In this document: positions 28,563 to 37,690 of the stretch, piece by piece
How the letters are laid out: each line of letters starts with the position of its first letter
Position numbering within the stretch: the stretch's first letter is position 1
Source: Anoxybacteroides rupiense
Lineage (GTDB): Bacteria > Bacillota > Bacilli > Bacillales > Anoxybacillaceae
Direction of reading: 5' to 3'
DNA length: 64,000 nt
Assembly (NCBI RefSeq): GCF_014196195.1
Contig: NZ_JACIDF010000003.1
Coordinates: forward strand, 1 to 64,000
Translations under genes and position numbers: made by a program
The notes under the pieces: generated by a model
What the model saw: only the letters and a program-made list of their open reading frames with translations
The model's database searches: none
Told to the model about the DNA's origin: nothing

Positions 28563-29915
28563 TTATTGCGTAAAATGATTTGAATGTCCGGTTTCCTGTG
28601 AATCTAGTTCGTTGATGACAGGATGGCGCCGAAAATAGTATTTTAATACGAGAACGACGGCGATGCTTAATACAATATAGATGGCTGCGAACAAGATAAA
28701 CAGCAGTGCCAAATTCTCCGATTGTGTCACAGCGTCCTCTGTTTTCATCATCCTGTATATAACCCATGGCTGTCTGCCTGTACAGGCAAAGATCCAGCCA
28801 AATTCAATAGCCAGCATGGAAAGAGGTCCGGAAGCGATAATGGCCCACATCAGCGGACGAGGAAACGCAGGGCGTTTCATCACTTTGCTCCAAACCAATC
28901 CGATCAAGGAGAGCAGGATAAGGAATGAGCCGATGCCTACCATCGCATTAAATAGTGTATGGATAAATAATGGCGGCCACCATTCTTTAGGAAAATCGTT
29001 TAATCCTTGTACAACGGTATCAAAGCTATTACCGGCAAGAAAGCTGAGGAGCCATGGAATTTCGATTGCCCATTTCACCGATTGCGTGTCAGGATCTGTA
29101 AAACCGCCAATGGCAAGAGGAGCGTGCGATTGCGTTTCGAACAATCCTTCAGCTGCTGCCAGCTTTTCCGGCTGATATTCATGCAAAAGCTGTGCGGCTT
29201 CATGGCCATTCAGCGCTGTTAAAATAGAAAAAATCCCGCCAACAACAAGCGAAAGCATCAGTGCTTTACGATAAAATTCAAGAACGCGTTTATTTTTTTC
29301 CCGCAACATTTTGTAAGCAGAAATTGAAGCAAGGACAAATGCTCCTGTCATAAAGGCTGAAACTGTTACATGTCCAGCGGTGACAAAAAAGCTGGGATTA
29401 AAAAATGCAGCCCAAGGATCTACGTCAACGACTTGGCCGTTTTCGATGCGAAAACCGTCGGGAGTGCCTTCAAAAGCATGAACATTTGTAATTAAAATAG
29501 CGGAAGCGCTTGCGCCAAGGGCAACAAGAGTAACGCTCAAAATTCTCATGGCCGGCGAAATACGATCAGCGGCATATACGTAGATAGACATGAATAATGC
29601 CTCAACAAAAAAAGCATAGATTTCAATTTGGAAAGGCAGCGCCATCACTTTGCCGATCACTTCCATAAATCCAGGCCATAGCAATGAAAGCTGGACGCCG
29701 GCAATGGTTCCGGAGGGAATGGCAACTCCCAGCAGTACTGCTATCCCTTTTGTCCATCTTTTAGCCATAACTGCATAGTCGCGATTTTTCGTTTTTTGAT
29801 AGAGCAGTTCGGCACATAAAATCATTAGCGGAATTCCCACACCGAGAGACGCAAAAATAATATGAAACGCCATAGTAGTGCCAAATAGAGAGCGGGCAAT
29901 GACCAAATCATCCAT
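28563..29915 (-). CDS. cydA: cytochrome bd-type quinol oxidase subunit I
   Basis: Carries haems b558, b595 and d. 450 residues, nine membrane segments. Starts MDDLVIARSLFGTTMAFHII, with His near residue 18 as an axial ligand, and keeps GWIFACTGRQPWVIY and HTLFNAMVGIG. The Q-loop is short, as in the Geobacillus thermodenitrificans (cyanide-insensitive type) enzyme rather than the long E. coli form. The start at 29915 follows GGAAGGACGG; the frame extends 16 codons further upstream without a ribosome site. Menaquinone for it would come from the men genes nearby. Confidence 0.94.
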   Translation of the reverse strand: MDDLVIARSLFGTTMAFHIIFASLGVGIPLMILCAELLYQKTKNRDYAVMAKRWTKGIAVLLGVAIPSGTIAGVQLSLLWPGFMEVIGKVMALPFQIEIYAFFVEALFMSIYVYAADRISPAMRILSVTLVALGASASAILITNVHAFEGTPDGFRIENGQVVDVDPWAAFFNPSFFVTAGHVTVSAFMTGAFVLASISAYKMLREKNKRVLEFYRKALMLSLVVGGIFSILTALNGHEAAQLLHEYQPEKLAAAEGLFETQSHAPLAIGGFTDPDTQSVKWAIEIPWLLSFLAGNSFDTVVQGLNDFPKEWWPPLFIHTLFNAMVGIGSFLILLSLIGLVWSKVMKRPAFPRPLMWAIIASGPLSMLAIEFGWIFACTGRQPWVIYRMMKTEDAVTQSENLALLFILFAAIYIVLSIAVVLVLKYYFRRHPVINELDSQETGHSNHFTQ

Positions 29916-30000
29916 AAAAAGACCGTCCTTCCATTCATGATTAGCTGCTGTTATTATCCACATATTTCTAAAAAATATGCAGAGAAGAAATCATAGGAAA

Positions 30001-30048
30001 AAACGAAACCACACTGTCAAGTGGACAGTGTGGTTTCGTTTTTTTTAT
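30001..30048 (-). terminator. terminator after znuA
   Basis: AAAACGAAACCACACTGTC / GACAGTGTGGTTTCGTTTT, 19-bp stem, 5-base loop, T run on both strands. Confidence 0.85.
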
Positions 30049-31028
30049 TATTGCAACGCTTGTTTTAATACGTTGATATTTTGATGCATGATGGTGAAGT
30101 AGTCTTTATTTTCTTTTATATCTTCGCTTGTAAGTGTTTCTAAATTATGAAGGCGAAGAACTTCAGCGCCGATTTCGTTTTTGACAACTTCAGCCACCTT
30201 TGGTGTGACATTTTGTTCAAAGATGACATAATGAATTTGTTTCTTTTTCGCGAGTTGAATCATTTGAGCCAGCTCTTTTTGTGAAGGTTCATTAGTCGGT
30301 GAAAGACCCGCGATGCTTAATTGCTCAATGCCATATCTTTTTTCCCAATAGCCGTAGGCTGCATGAGAAACAAGAAGTTCTTTTTTAGGAGCGTCTTTTA
30401 CTACAGCTTGCAATTGTTGATCTATATCAAGCAACTGCTGTTTTAAAGCGGCAAAATTGTTTTCAAATGTTTCCTTCGCATCTGGCTTTAGCTCAATCAA
30501 AGCATTTTTTATGTTTTCGGCAATTGTAATGCATAAAATAGGATCTAACCAAACGTGGGGATCTTTATCGCCATGATGATGACCGTCGTCATCGTGCCCT
30601 TCCGCTTCTTCATGCCCTTCGTGTTCTTCCCCTTCTTCATCGTGATGGGCAGAATCAAGCAATTGAATTCCTTTAGAAGCTTCCACGAGCTTTACATGCT
30701 CGTTTTTTAGTGCTTGTTTCGTTTGATCGACGAATCCTTCCATTCCTTGGCCGATATAAATAAATGCATCAGCATCTGCTAAATTTTTCATCGTTTGCGT
30801 TGTCGGTTCAAATGTATGTGCCTCAACGCCAGGAGGATAAATGCTTTCTGCTTTTATGTAGCGTCCACCAATTTTTTGCGCAAAATCTTGCAACGGATAA
30901 ACAGTCGTATAAATAGTAAGTGTGTTTTTTGGCTTGTTTGTATCGGTTGCTTCTTCACGTTTATTGCAGCCAAACAGCATGATTGATCCAACAAGAAGAA
31001 TGATGGTTAACAGTGTTTTTCGTCTCAT
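30048..31028 (-). CDS. znuA: ZnuA/AdcA-type zinc-binding lipoprotein
   Basis: 326-residue solute-binding protein of a zinc ABC importer. Lipobox LFGC (C21). Domain order is cluster A-I fold with EAHTFEPTTQTMKNL, then an acidic His-rich loop (HHDEEGEEHEGHEE...HHHGDKDPHVWLDP) typical of Zn rather than Mn proteins, then HAAYGYWEKRYG and EQNVTPK. AAAGGAG precedes the ATG. An exact Zur box lies 57 bases upstream. znuB and znuC are absent here, so the importer's other parts are elsewhere. Confidence 0.9.
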   Translation of the reverse strand: MRRKTLLTIILLVGSIMLFGCNKREEATDTNKPKNTLTIYTTVYPLQDFAQKIGGRYIKAESIYPPGVEAHTFEPTTQTMKNLADADAFIYIGQGMEGFVDQTKQALKNEHVKLVEASKGIQLLDSAHHDEEGEEHEGHEEAEGHDDDGHHHGDKDPHVWLDPILCITIAENIKNALIELKPDAKETFENNFAALKQQLLDIDQQLQAVVKDAPKKELLVSHAAYGYWEKRYGIEQLSIAGLSPTNEPSQKELAQMIQLAKKKQIHYVIFEQNVTPKVAEVVKNEIGAEVLRLHNLETLTSEDIKENKDYFTIMHQNINVLKQALQ

Positions 31029-31084
31029 GAATGCTCTCCTTTCTCATTTTTACCAAGCAGAGATGAATGGTCTCATTTATTATA

Positions 31085-31099
31085 TCGTAATCATTACGA
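31085..31099. promoter_or_regulatory. Zur box before znuA
   Basis: TCGTAATCATTACGA is a perfect palindrome equal to the Bacillus Zur core TCGTAATnATTACGA. A weaker partial match, TTAATCATTACG, lies at 31142-31153. Confidence 0.85.
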
Positions 31100-31224
31100 T
31101 TTGAATAGTATTTTTTTTCTTTTTATTCACCCATGCAGTTAGTTAATCATTACGTGTAGCTATAAGAAAGACGGACTTGCTGCCATTACATGAAAATGCA
31201 CGATAATAAGCCGCAAGCCCATGC

Positions 31225-31464
31225 TTATTTGGCATCTTCCCATTTTTCCGGGACTGGATCGAAGCCTCCAGGATGAAAGGGGTGACACTTGACAATGCGT
31301 TTGATCGTCAACCAGCCTCCTTTGATTGCGCCAAAGCGCTTAACTGCTTCAAGACCGTAATGGGAGCATGTCGGATAAAAACGGCATGTCGGCGGCTTTA
31401 ACGGAGAAATCACCATTTGATAAAAACGAATGAGAGCGATCAATAAGCGTTTCAACATTTGCAT
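31225..31464 (-). CDS. yidD: membrane protein insertion efficiency factor YidD
   Basis: About 79 residues; small amphipathic protein thought to help YidC-type insertases. The family core [20 protein letters not shown], with its two Cys, and [13 protein letters not shown] is complete. The start is uncertain between 31464 and 31455 because the ribosome site is weak. Divergent from luxS. Confidence 0.92.
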   Translation of the reverse strand: MQMLKRLLIALIRFYQMVISPLKPPTCRFYPTCSHYGLEAVKRFGAIKGGWLTIKRIVKCHPFHPGGFDPVPEKWEDAK

Positions 31465-31608
31465 CACACCCAGTGAATAAAATATACTATCATCAATGTA
31501 TCATAAATCGCACAAGTCATCACCTTTGAATAATCCGTATAAAGTAGATGAAAAAAATCGGATTTATGTGTATGATAGTATTTAGAAAATAACGATAGGA
31601 GTGATACA

Positions 31609-32082
31609 ATGCCTTCAGTAGAAAGCTTTGAACTCGACCATTGCGCTGTGAAAGCGCCGTATGTGAGACATTGCGGCGTGCATAAAGTGGGAAGCGATGG
31701 CGTTGTGAATAAATTTGACATTCGTTTTTGCCAGCCAAATAAGCAAGCGATGAAGCCCGATGCTATTCATACGCTTGAGCATTTGCTTGCATTCAATATT
31801 CGCAAGCATGCGGAAAAATACGATCATTTTGATATCATTGATATCTCACCAATGGGATGTCAAACGGGCTACTATTTAGTTGTCAGCGGTTCTCCTACTG
31901 TGGAGGAAATTATCGATCTGCTTGAAGATACAATGAAGGATGCGGTAAATGCGACAGAAGTCCCAGCTGCAACGGAACAGCAATGCGGGCAGGCGAAGCT
32001 TCATGATTTAGAGGGAGCTAAGCGTCTAATGCGTTTTTGGCTGGAACAAGATAAGGAAGAACTGAAGAAAGTATTTGGATAA
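31609..32082 (+). CDS. luxS: S-ribosylhomocysteine lyase
   Basis: 157 residues. Splits S-ribosylhomocysteine to homocysteine and DPD, the AI-2 precursor, in the activated methyl cycle that also uses MetK. The metal site is HTLEHLLA (HxxxH) plus Cys in [11 protein letters not shown]; the catalytic Cys lies in [18 protein letters not shown] precedes the ATG. Confidence 0.97.
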   Translation: MPSVESFELDHCAVKAPYVRHCGVHKVGSDGVVNKFDIRFCQPNKQAMKPDAIHTLEHLLAFNIRKHAEKYDHFDIIDISPMGCQTGYYLVVSGSPTVEEIIDLLEDTMKDAVNATEVPAATEQQCGQAKLHDLEGAKRLMRFWLEQDKEELKKVFG

Positions 32083-32086
32083 TCGT

Positions 32087-32124
32087 AAGGCGGCCATTTA
32101 AACATGGCCGCCTTCGTTTTTTTC
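32087..32124 (+). terminator. luxS/ytzI shared terminator
   Basis: AAGGCGGCCAT / ATGGCCGCCTT with a 6-base loop, then CGTTTTTTT. It includes the last codons of the opposing ytzI. Confidence 0.8.
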
Positions 32125-32268
32125 TTTCTGCTTGTGTTCTGGTAAATGCGGATTGTTATCAATAGGATCGACGGTATGCTTGTATTGATAGGCTTTTGAT
32201 GTGGTGGCGACAGCCAGAATAAGAACGACTAAAATAATGATGATGGAAATGATAAGGATTGTAAACAT
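32098..32268 (-). CDS. ytzI: YtzI-like small membrane protein
   Basis: 56 residues: one N-terminal membrane helix (FTILIISIIIILVVLILAV) and a hydrophilic tail starting ATTSKAYQYKHTVDP, as in B. subtilis YtzI, which also lies next to luxS. GTGGGGAG stands before the ATG. Function unknown. Its end is embedded in the luxS terminator hairpin. Confidence 0.75.
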   Translation of the reverse strand: MFTILIISIIIILVVLILAVATTSKAYQYKHTVDPIDNNPHLPEHKQKEKNEGGHV

Positions 32269-32309
32269 TGGCTCCCCACTTTCTATGTTTGAATTCCTCT
32301 CTTTATTTT

Positions 32310-32375
32310 AACATACTCCACCGAGAAGTCTCCCATCTCTTAACGGAATATAGATGGGAGCGGTTCATCATAAGC
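32310..32375. repeat. IS-end-like hairpin repeat, copy 1
   Basis: Contains ATTTTAACA, ACCGAGAAGTCTCCC, a CTCCCATCT/AGATGGGAG hairpin and GGTTCAT. Closely related to 44551-44615. The pattern recalls right ends of IS200/IS605-type elements; no transposase or tnpB is present. Confidence 0.5.
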
Positions 32376-32581
32376 GCTGAGAAAGGGAACGAATAAGATT
32401 GTAGCCATTTAAATGGAAATAGTGACATAAGATAAAGAGGCAAAAAACGAACTGCTTTGAAGCGTGATGCCTAGGGTTGAAAGCGACGGTGTTCCCATGC
32501 ACCAGCATGCCGCAAAAACAATCGACCCATTTACTTTCTGATCGGATTTATACATATGTTCGTTTCTATTGATATGGCACA

Positions 32582-32704
32582 AGTAAAAGGAGTGAAGCAA
32601 TGGTAGTTAAGTAGGTGGATGATCGAACAAAACCAATGGGAGTAAGTTTGAGCATATTCTTCTTGAGCAACGAATGCTTTGCGGGCAAATAGATTAAAAT
32701 AATG
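32582..32704 (+). pseudogene. decayed coding remnant, copy 1
   Basis: Shares with 53665-53800 the pattern GAAGC...GTGGAT...CAA..AAAC and GCTTTGCGGGCAAAT. In frame it reads about DRTKPMGVSLSIFFLSNECFAGK then stop. Probably a fragment of a mobile gene. The rest of the gap 32269-32836 holds no gene I can support. Confidence 0.45.
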
Positions 32705-32836
32705 GGTCGTCCACCTTGTATTTATAATTGAAAAGAGAGAAGAATTTTTCCGTTTTTTGCGAGATGGGTATGAAATAGGTTATAATTAGAAATGTAAGTT
32801 TATTTTGTAAAAAATATGGTGAAGGAGAGGATCAAG

Positions 32837-33274
32837 ATGAAAAATCTAACGGACATGGTCAATAAACAGATTGCCAATTGGAGTGTATTATACATCAAAC
32901 TCCATAATTATCATTGGTTTGTCAAAGGACAGCAATTTTTTACATTGCATACAAAATTCGAAGAATTATACAATGAAGCAGCCCTCCATATTGACGAGTT
33001 AGCAGAGCGGCTGCTTGCGCTAGGAGGAGCGCCTGTCGCTACAATGAAAGATTGTCTCGAAAGCGCGTCTGTTAAAGAAGCAAAAGGCAATGAAACAGCT
33101 GAAGAGATGGTTGGCGCGCTTGTCAGCGACTTTGAGACGATGATTCAAGAGCTAAAAGATGGAATGCAGCTAGCTGATGAGGTAGGGGATGAAACAACGG
33201 GAGATATGCTTTTAGGAATCCACCAAAGCCTTGAAAAGCACGTGTGGATGTTAAAATCGTTTCTTGGCAAATAA
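32837..33274 (+). CDS. dps: Dps-family DNA-binding ferritin-like protein
   Basis: 145 residues; dodecameric mini-ferritin that stores iron and protects DNA. The ferroxidase ligands are visible: [24 protein letters not shown] (H and E/D) and [14 protein letters not shown] (H..D). GGAGAGG precedes the ATG at 32837. A good -10 TATAAT lies near 32781. The region also has GGGTAT, but spacing does not make a convincing sigma-B site. Confidence 0.93.
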   Translation: MKNLTDMVNKQIANWSVLYIKLHNYHWFVKGQQFFTLHTKFEELYNEAALHIDELAERLLALGGAPVATMKDCLESASVKEAKGNETAEEMVGALVSDFETMIQELKDGMQLADEVGDETTGDMLLGIHQSLEKHVWMLKSFLGK

Positions 33275-33275
33275 G

Positions 33276-33314
33276 CAAAAAAGATCGCTTCCATATCGGG
33301 AGCGATCTTTTTTG
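33276..33314 (+). terminator. dps terminator
   Basis: AAAAAAGATCGCT / AGCGATCTTTTTT stem with an 11-12 base loop. Confidence 0.8.
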
Positions 33315-33710
33315 CTGTTTGGGCAGTTGTTTACACTCTTTTTTTCTATTTTCATAAAATAGAGTAACTACGTGTTGATCATCGATGGTTTTATCACTTT
33401 ACCACATAACGAGGCTTTTCAGCCATTTTCGTATTTTGGATCAATCGATTGTGGCATCAGAAAAGCTATCTGCCTGTCCATGATCCCTCCATTAGGCGTG
33501 TTGATGATTATGTTCTATGCCTGTTCCTTTTTAACAAGGGGTAGTACGGAAAAGATCCCCCCTTTGTCTCCTTGATTCAGGAAATAAGGAAGAAAGACTT
33601 CTTTTCGGTCTAGCTCTTCCGCATTTCTTGCATGAAATCATAGATCATCAACAGATGTGATATTGTTGAATCAACACTTTTGACCTATGAAACATGAAAG
33701 GCGGGAAACC
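33315..33710. other. gap between dps and the holin-like gene
   Basis: About 395 bases. A 67-codon open frame from 33372 has no ribosome site or family likeness, so I do not call it. Nothing else seen. Confidence 0.4.
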
Positions 33711-34106
33711 GTGGCCAAACATTCATTTTTTTTCGGAATTTCGCTCATTGGTTCATTTGTTTCATCTGTATTTGGAGGATTGGACATATTAGTGGTGATT
33801 TTAGTTTGCTTCGTCGTGATTGACTATATAACTGGTATTGTTGCAGGGGCTCTTGAAGGAAAGCTGTCAAGCGAGATCGGTTTTCGGGGGATTGTGCGGA
33901 AATTATTGATTTTTGTATTAGTAGCAGTGGCACATCTAATCGATCTTGCTTTAGGACAGAACAATCATTTTATTCGTGATGCAACGACCTTCTTTTATAT
34001 GGCGAATGAAGTCATTTCAATTGTTGAAAATGTAGGAAGGACAGGATTACCTATTCCGGGCTTTCTGATAAAAGCAATTGAATTATTAAAAGATCGGGCT
34101 AAATAA
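33711..34106 (+). CDS. phage-holin-family membrane protein (YtkC-like)
   Basis: 131 residues, toxin-secretion/phage-lysis holin family. Four hydrophobic segments with the family core CFVVIDYITGIVAGALEGKLSS and ...GIVRKLLIFVLVAVAHLID. The GTG at 33711 follows AAAGGCGGG; the ATG 24 bases upstream lacks a ribosome site. A homologue (YtkC) sits at the same place in B. subtilis. No endolysin is nearby, so phage lysis is unlikely. Confidence 0.82.
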   Translation: MAKHSFFFGISLIGSFVSSVFGGLDILVVILVCFVVIDYITGIVAGALEGKLSSEIGFRGIVRKLLIFVLVAVAHLIDLALGQNNHFIRDATTFFYMANEVISIVENVGRTGLPIPGFLIKAIELLKDRAK

Positions 34107-34168
34107 GCATAATTTTTATTTGTTCATCCACACTACGAATAGGACAGATTGTAAAGGAGCTGAAGGGT

Positions 34169-34489
34169 GTGAAAGAGCAAAATAAAAAAACGTATTATGT
34201 GTCGATTGCTCACGGTGAAATCTCTCAAGTAAAGACAGCGTCTCCATGGGATTTTCAAATCGAGGCAACGGACGAAGAAATTATTCAATTAAGGGAATAT
34301 TTTGACCAAAACTATTCCTCTGATTGGCAGGCGTTTTGGAGAGCGCATGTTCCATATATACAGTATCATTATGATCGCGAAAACGATGCATACGATGATA
34401 CGATGAAAAAAATTTATCAGCTTATTTATAAATTAGGAAATGAAGAAGCAAGGCAGCATATTCGCTCAATGGGATGGGTTCAAGAATAA
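34169..34489 (+). CDS. conserved hypothetical protein
   Basis: 106 residues, soluble and acidic, no signal or membrane segment. GTG start with AAAGGAGCTGAAGGGT. The N-terminus KTYYVSIAHGEIS, central HVPYIQYHYDRENDAYDD and C-terminal GNEEARQHIRSMGW look like a conserved small Bacillaceae protein, but I cannot name a function. Confidence 0.7.
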   Translation: MKEQNKKTYYVSIAHGEISQVKTASPWDFQIEATDEEIIQLREYFDQNYSSDWQAFWRAHVPYIQYHYDRENDAYDDTMKKIYQLIYKLGNEEARQHIRSMGWVQE

Positions 34490-34528
34490 GGATGGGCTGC
34501 TGCGCTTCATGTCATACCTTTGTTTTTC

Positions 34529-34556
34529 TTGACAGTCCAAATCGATTCGCTATAAT
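34529..34556 (+). promoter_or_regulatory. promoter of the mpsC-like gene
   Basis: TTGACA (34529-34534), 16-base spacer, TATAAT (34551-34556). The transcript would have a leader of about 185 bases. Confidence 0.75.
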
Positions 34557-34605
34557 AAAAAATAAATTGAGACAAGGACTTGATAACTAAATGACATGGA
34601 CAGCT

Positions 34606-34647
34606 TTCGCGCTTTTGTGAAGGAGACGAGCAAAAGGAAGAAGCGAA
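34606..34647 (+). other. leader hairpin before the mpsC-like gene
   Basis: Nested inverted repeat: TTCGC (34606-34610) with GCGAA (34643-34647), and CTTTTG with CAAAAG inside. It lies between the promoter and the leader terminator, so may be the sensing part of an attenuator. Confidence 0.45.
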
Positions 34648-34686
34648 CGAATGGATTAAGTGATGTGATGTGAACCGAGATGGATC

Positions 34687-34725
34687 GGTATGTTTCACTT
34701 TTTATAGTGGAGCATGCCGTTTTTG
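34687..34725 (+). terminator. leader terminator (attenuator) before the mpsC-like gene
   Basis: GGTATGTTTCACT pairs over 13 bp with AGTGGAGCATGCC (some G-U), loop of 6, then GTTTTTG. It ends just before the ribosome site of the downstream gene. Confidence 0.65.
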
Positions 34726-34747
34726 TTTCGAAGGGGGAGAAATACGA

Positions 34748-35113
34748 ATGAAATCTAAAGGAGAGATGGAAGATCAAATTAGCCGGGCTCTGACGCAATG
34801 GGAGAAAGAGTATTTGGGGAGGGGCCCCATATCCGTTAAAACGGATATTATCCGCAATATGATTATTGTGCAAATGCGCGGACTTTTAACACCTGCTGAA
34901 CAAAAATTGGCAGAGACAAAAGAAGGGCTGTTGGCCGTTAAAAGAATTCGCTCAGATTTAATTGAATCAGGCAGCGAGCAGCTAAGAGAGATCATCGTAA
35001 CGATGACAGGAAAACAAGTAATGAGTGTTCATACAGATATAAGCACCCGTACAGGAGAACGGATTATTGTGTTTTCGCTAGCCGACAACTTTGAAGAAGA
35101 ATTTCAAAAATAA
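34748..35113 (+). CDS. DUF2294/MpsC-family protein
   Basis: 121 residues of the DUF2294 family, named MpsC after the third gene of the Staphylococcus aureus mpsABC operon. Reads ISRALTQWEKEYLGRGPISVKTDI...IVQMRGLLTPAEQKLAET and ends with MSVHTDISTRTGERIIVFSL, the typical pattern. The start at 34748 follows AAGGGGGAG. The MpsAB (DabBA) pair lies at 40.4-44.5 kb in this window, so the three genes of one proposed bicarbonate/ion uptake system are present but split. The leader contains a terminator. Confidence 0.85.
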   Translation: MKSKGEMEDQISRALTQWEKEYLGRGPISVKTDIIRNMIIVQMRGLLTPAEQKLAETKEGLLAVKRIRSDLIESGSEQLREIIVTMTGKQVMSVHTDISTRTGERIIVFSLADNFEEEFQK

Positions 35114-35633
35114 TGGAGTGCAGTTCACCTAGTTCTTTCATTTTCTTTATCTTCTTTATCGTTTTTTGTATTTCTTATGAAGAAGGCTGCCTAATCAGTC
35201 GATTTTTCGGCTGCAGGCTGCCTCTCTTTATTTTTGCGAGAAGTTAGTACGGCGAATGTTTGAGGTTTCTATAATATAAATGCCACTTGAAGCTGGACAT
35301 GCCAAGTGGCTTCTTGGTATAAGCAAGTAAACAGGTGTTGATGCTCCATTGTTTTTAATAAAAAACCACAGAATGATAGGATGACACACAAGCTTTTCCG
35401 CTTTTCTCCTCGAAACAAACGCATTTGCCCGTAAATTCAAAAAAGCATGCTGAAACATTCCAGTCGGCAAACAAACGGTGTGCGACTACGGCAGAAAAGC
35501 GGGGAATGAAGCGATGCCAATCGGCTTTTATTGGCTGGCCGACACATTATATAGCGCTTAAGCTTAACTGGCACTGCGAGTAAAGTGAGAAGTATAATAG
35601 GAATAAAGATCATGACAATGGAGTTTGATAAGG
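35114..35633. other. gap between the mpsC-like gene and ytkD
   Basis: About 520 bases. The hairpin TGCCACTTG / CAAGTGGC (35280-35312) could terminate transcription. No supported gene; short frames here lack ribosome sites. Confidence 0.4.
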
Positions 35634-36095
35634 ATGTTTGTTTTTTGGGACTATTATGGAAATCAAGTGCAGTTGTCATTTGCTGACCATCCGTTTTCCA
35701 AAACGCCAGATCATGTTTGGGTCGTCTGCCGTTACCACCAGCAGTGGTTGCTGACCAATCATCGCGAACGTGGTTTAGAGTTTCCTGGAGGAAAGAGGGA
35801 AGGAAAGGAAACACCTGAACAAGCAGCGATTCGCGAAGTGAGAGAAGAGACCGGGGGAGTCATCGAACAGCTGGAATATATCGGGCAGTACAAAATTGGA
35901 AATGAGATGATTAAAAATATTTATTTTGCTGAAATTGAAGCGCTTCAGCCACAGTCCACCTATTTGGAAACAGATGGCCCAGTTCTGTTAAAGGAACTGC
36001 CTCAGCATGTAAGAACAGATGAACGCTTCAGTTTTATTATGAAAGACGATGTGCTTATGTATACACTTGAAGAAATAAAGAGACGTTCTCTGTAA
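35634..36095 (+). CDS. ytkD: Nudix hydrolase YtkD
   Basis: 153 residues; nucleoside triphosphate pyrophosphohydrolase reported for B. subtilis YtkD to clean oxidised nucleotides. The Nudix box is complete: GGKREGKETPEQAAIREV then REETGG. Similar to YtkD along its length (DYYGNQVQLSFADHPFS; FSFIMKDDVL). ATG 35634 preferred over TTG 35625 on ribosome-site spacing. Confidence 0.9.
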   Translation: MFVFWDYYGNQVQLSFADHPFSKTPDHVWVVCRYHQQWLLTNHRERGLEFPGGKREGKETPEQAAIREVREETGGVIEQLEYIGQYKIGNEMIKNIYFAEIEALQPQSTYLETDGPVLLKELPQHVRTDERFSFIMKDDVLMYTLEEIKRRSL

Positions 36096-36107
36096 TTGAA
36101 CGTCTCT
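36079..36107. terminator. hairpin between ytkD and ytlD
   Basis: AGAGACGTTC / GAACGTCTCT spans both converging stops. Confidence 0.6.
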
Positions 36108-36915
36108 ATCGGTTTTTGATCAGCGATTTTTCGATTAAAGCCACTATTTGGTACATCAAAGTGGCTAAAACAGCAATAATAAGCAGACTTAGCAGAACGA
36201 GCGTGAAATTAAATACTTGGAATCCATAAATAATCATGTACCCAAGCCCTTGCTTGGAAACAAGGAACTCACCGACGATCACTCCAACCCAAGATAAGCC
36301 GACATTCACTTTTAAAGTGGAGATAATGGCTGGGAATGAAGCGGGCAGAACGGCTTCTTTAAAGCATTGAAAACGGCTGGCTCCGAAAGTTTTGAGCACC
36401 TTGATATAATTCGCGTCCACTTCGCGAAACGAGGTATAGACGACGATGGTGGTAATGATCACAGAGATAACGGTTCCCATCGCGATAATCGAAGAAAAAT
36501 TAGGTCCAAATGCGACGATTAAAATCGGACCGAGCGCTACTTTGGGCATGGCGTTTAAAATGACTAAATACGGATCAGCGATTTTAGAAAAGCGCGGAAA
36601 CCACCAAAGCAATGCGGCTAAGCATGTGCCAAGAAGCGTACCAAGAATAAATCCAAGCACGGTTTCAAATAAGGTAACACCAATGTGTGAAAAAAGCGAT
36701 CCATCTTCTATCTTTCCCATCAACAATGACCAGATTTTTGACGGGGAGCTGAACAAAAGCGGATCAATCCATTGATAGCGGCTAGCAGCCTCCCAAAGCA
36801 TGAAAAAACCAACGAAAATGATGAGCTGATAAAAACGAACCCACCGTTTCTCTTTTCGAAGCGATGCAAGATACTGGTCATGCAAGGATGGCTTGTGATT
36901 AGTAAGTGGTTTCAA
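36106..36915 (-). CDS. ytlD: ABC transporter permease (YtlD-like)
   Basis: 269 residues, BPD_transp_1-type permease of the nitrate/sulfonate/taurine/thiamine-precursor class; about six membrane helices and an EAA-like loop [27 protein letters not shown] start at 36915 with AAGGAG ten bases before it, overlapping the end of the ATPase gene by 17 bases. With the next two genes it forms one importer; substrate unknown. Confidence 0.88.
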   Translation of the reverse strand: MKPLTNHKPSLHDQYLASLRKEKRWVRFYQLIIFVGFFMLWEAASRYQWIDPLLFSSPSKIWSLLMGKIEDGSLFSHIGVTLFETVLGFILGTLLGTCLAALLWWFPRFSKIADPYLVILNAMPKVALGPILIVAFGPNFSSIIAMGTVISVIITTIVVYTSFREVDANYIKVLKTFGASRFQCFKEAVLPASFPAIISTLKVNVGLSWVGVIVGEFLVSKQGLGYMIIYGFQVFNFTLVLLSLLIIAVLATLMYQIVALIEKSLIKNR

Positions 36916-37672
36916 GTGAATCCAGCTCCTTCCAAAGAAATTGGAACAGCTCGGAAAAGGACGGATGCTGCCGGGCGGCAAATGGCGGCAACTGCCGAAG
37001 CTCGCTAGGTACGAGGAACGTTCGTACAAGGCGTCCGGGTTTAGCTGCGAATAAGAAAATTCGATCGCTCATGGCAATGGCTTCGCCAATATCATGAGTG
37101 ACAAGCAAGGCGGTTTTTCTGTATTCTTTCAAGGTTTGCCAAACGAGTTCCTCTAATCTGAGTTTGGTTTGATAATCTAAAGCGGAAAATGGCTCATCAA
37201 GCAGCAAAATTTTCGGATCCGTTGCCAACGTCCGGGCTAGGGCAGCTCGCTGGCGCATGCCTCCTGACAATTGATTCGGGTAATGCTTTTCCGTTCCCTT
37301 TAGATCCATGCGTTCAAGCAATGAAAGCGCGCTGGCTCGCATTTCTGGGGTGTCAATCTCCATAATCTTTAAACCGAGAAAAAGATTTTCTTCGATTGTT
37401 TTCCAAGGGAATAGATAGTCCTGCTGCAGCATATAGCCGACAGCTGGATGAATGGCCTGCATTTTTTTCCCTTCCAGCGTGACGGTTCCTTCTGTCGGCT
37501 GAATAAGAGAGGCAATGATAGAAAGCAAGGTAGTTTTTCCGCAGCCGCTAGGACCAATAAAAGAAACGAATTCTCCTTGATCGATGGACAAGGATATATG
37601 CTCTAAGGCTGTAGTAGCTGTTTTTTCGGTAAAATACGTGTGGCTGATGTCATGAACAACTAAAAAACTCAT
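36899..37672 (-). CDS. ytlC: ABC transporter ATP-binding protein (YtlC-like)
   Basis: 257 residues: Walker [11 protein letters not shown]-loop [10 protein letters not shown], signature [13 protein letters not shown], Walker [14 protein letters not shown]-loop VTHD. The set resembles SsuB/ThiZ-type importers. ATG at 37672 follows AGGTGAACAAG. Lies 18 bases behind the binding-protein gene. Confidence 0.92.
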   Translation of the reverse strand: MSFLVVHDISHTYFTEKTATTALEHISLSIDQGEFVSFIGPSGCGKTTLLSIIASLIQPTEGTVTLEGKKMQAIHPAVGYMLQQDYLFPWKTIEENLFLGLKIMEIDTPEMRASALSLLERMDLKGTEKHYPNQLSGGMRQRAALARTLATDPKILLLDEPFSALDYQTKLRLEELVWQTLKEYRKTALLVTHDIGEAIAMSDRIFLFAAKPGRLVRTFLVPSELRQLPPFAARQHPSFSELFQFLWKELDSLETTY

Positions 37673-37690
37673 CTTGTTCACCTGCCGTTC

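Noticed and set aside
32740-32790. Sigma-B promoter for dps (GGGTAT seen).
   Set aside because: No GTTTAA-like -35 at 12-15 bases; a sigma-A -10 TATAAT fits better.
33372-33575. 67-codon open frame after dps.
   Set aside because: No ribosome site, no family likeness, odd composition; likely chance.
33711-34106. Prophage remnant suggested by the holin-like gene.
   Set aside because: No lysin, structural or integrase genes near; the same lone gene is found at this place in B. subtilis.
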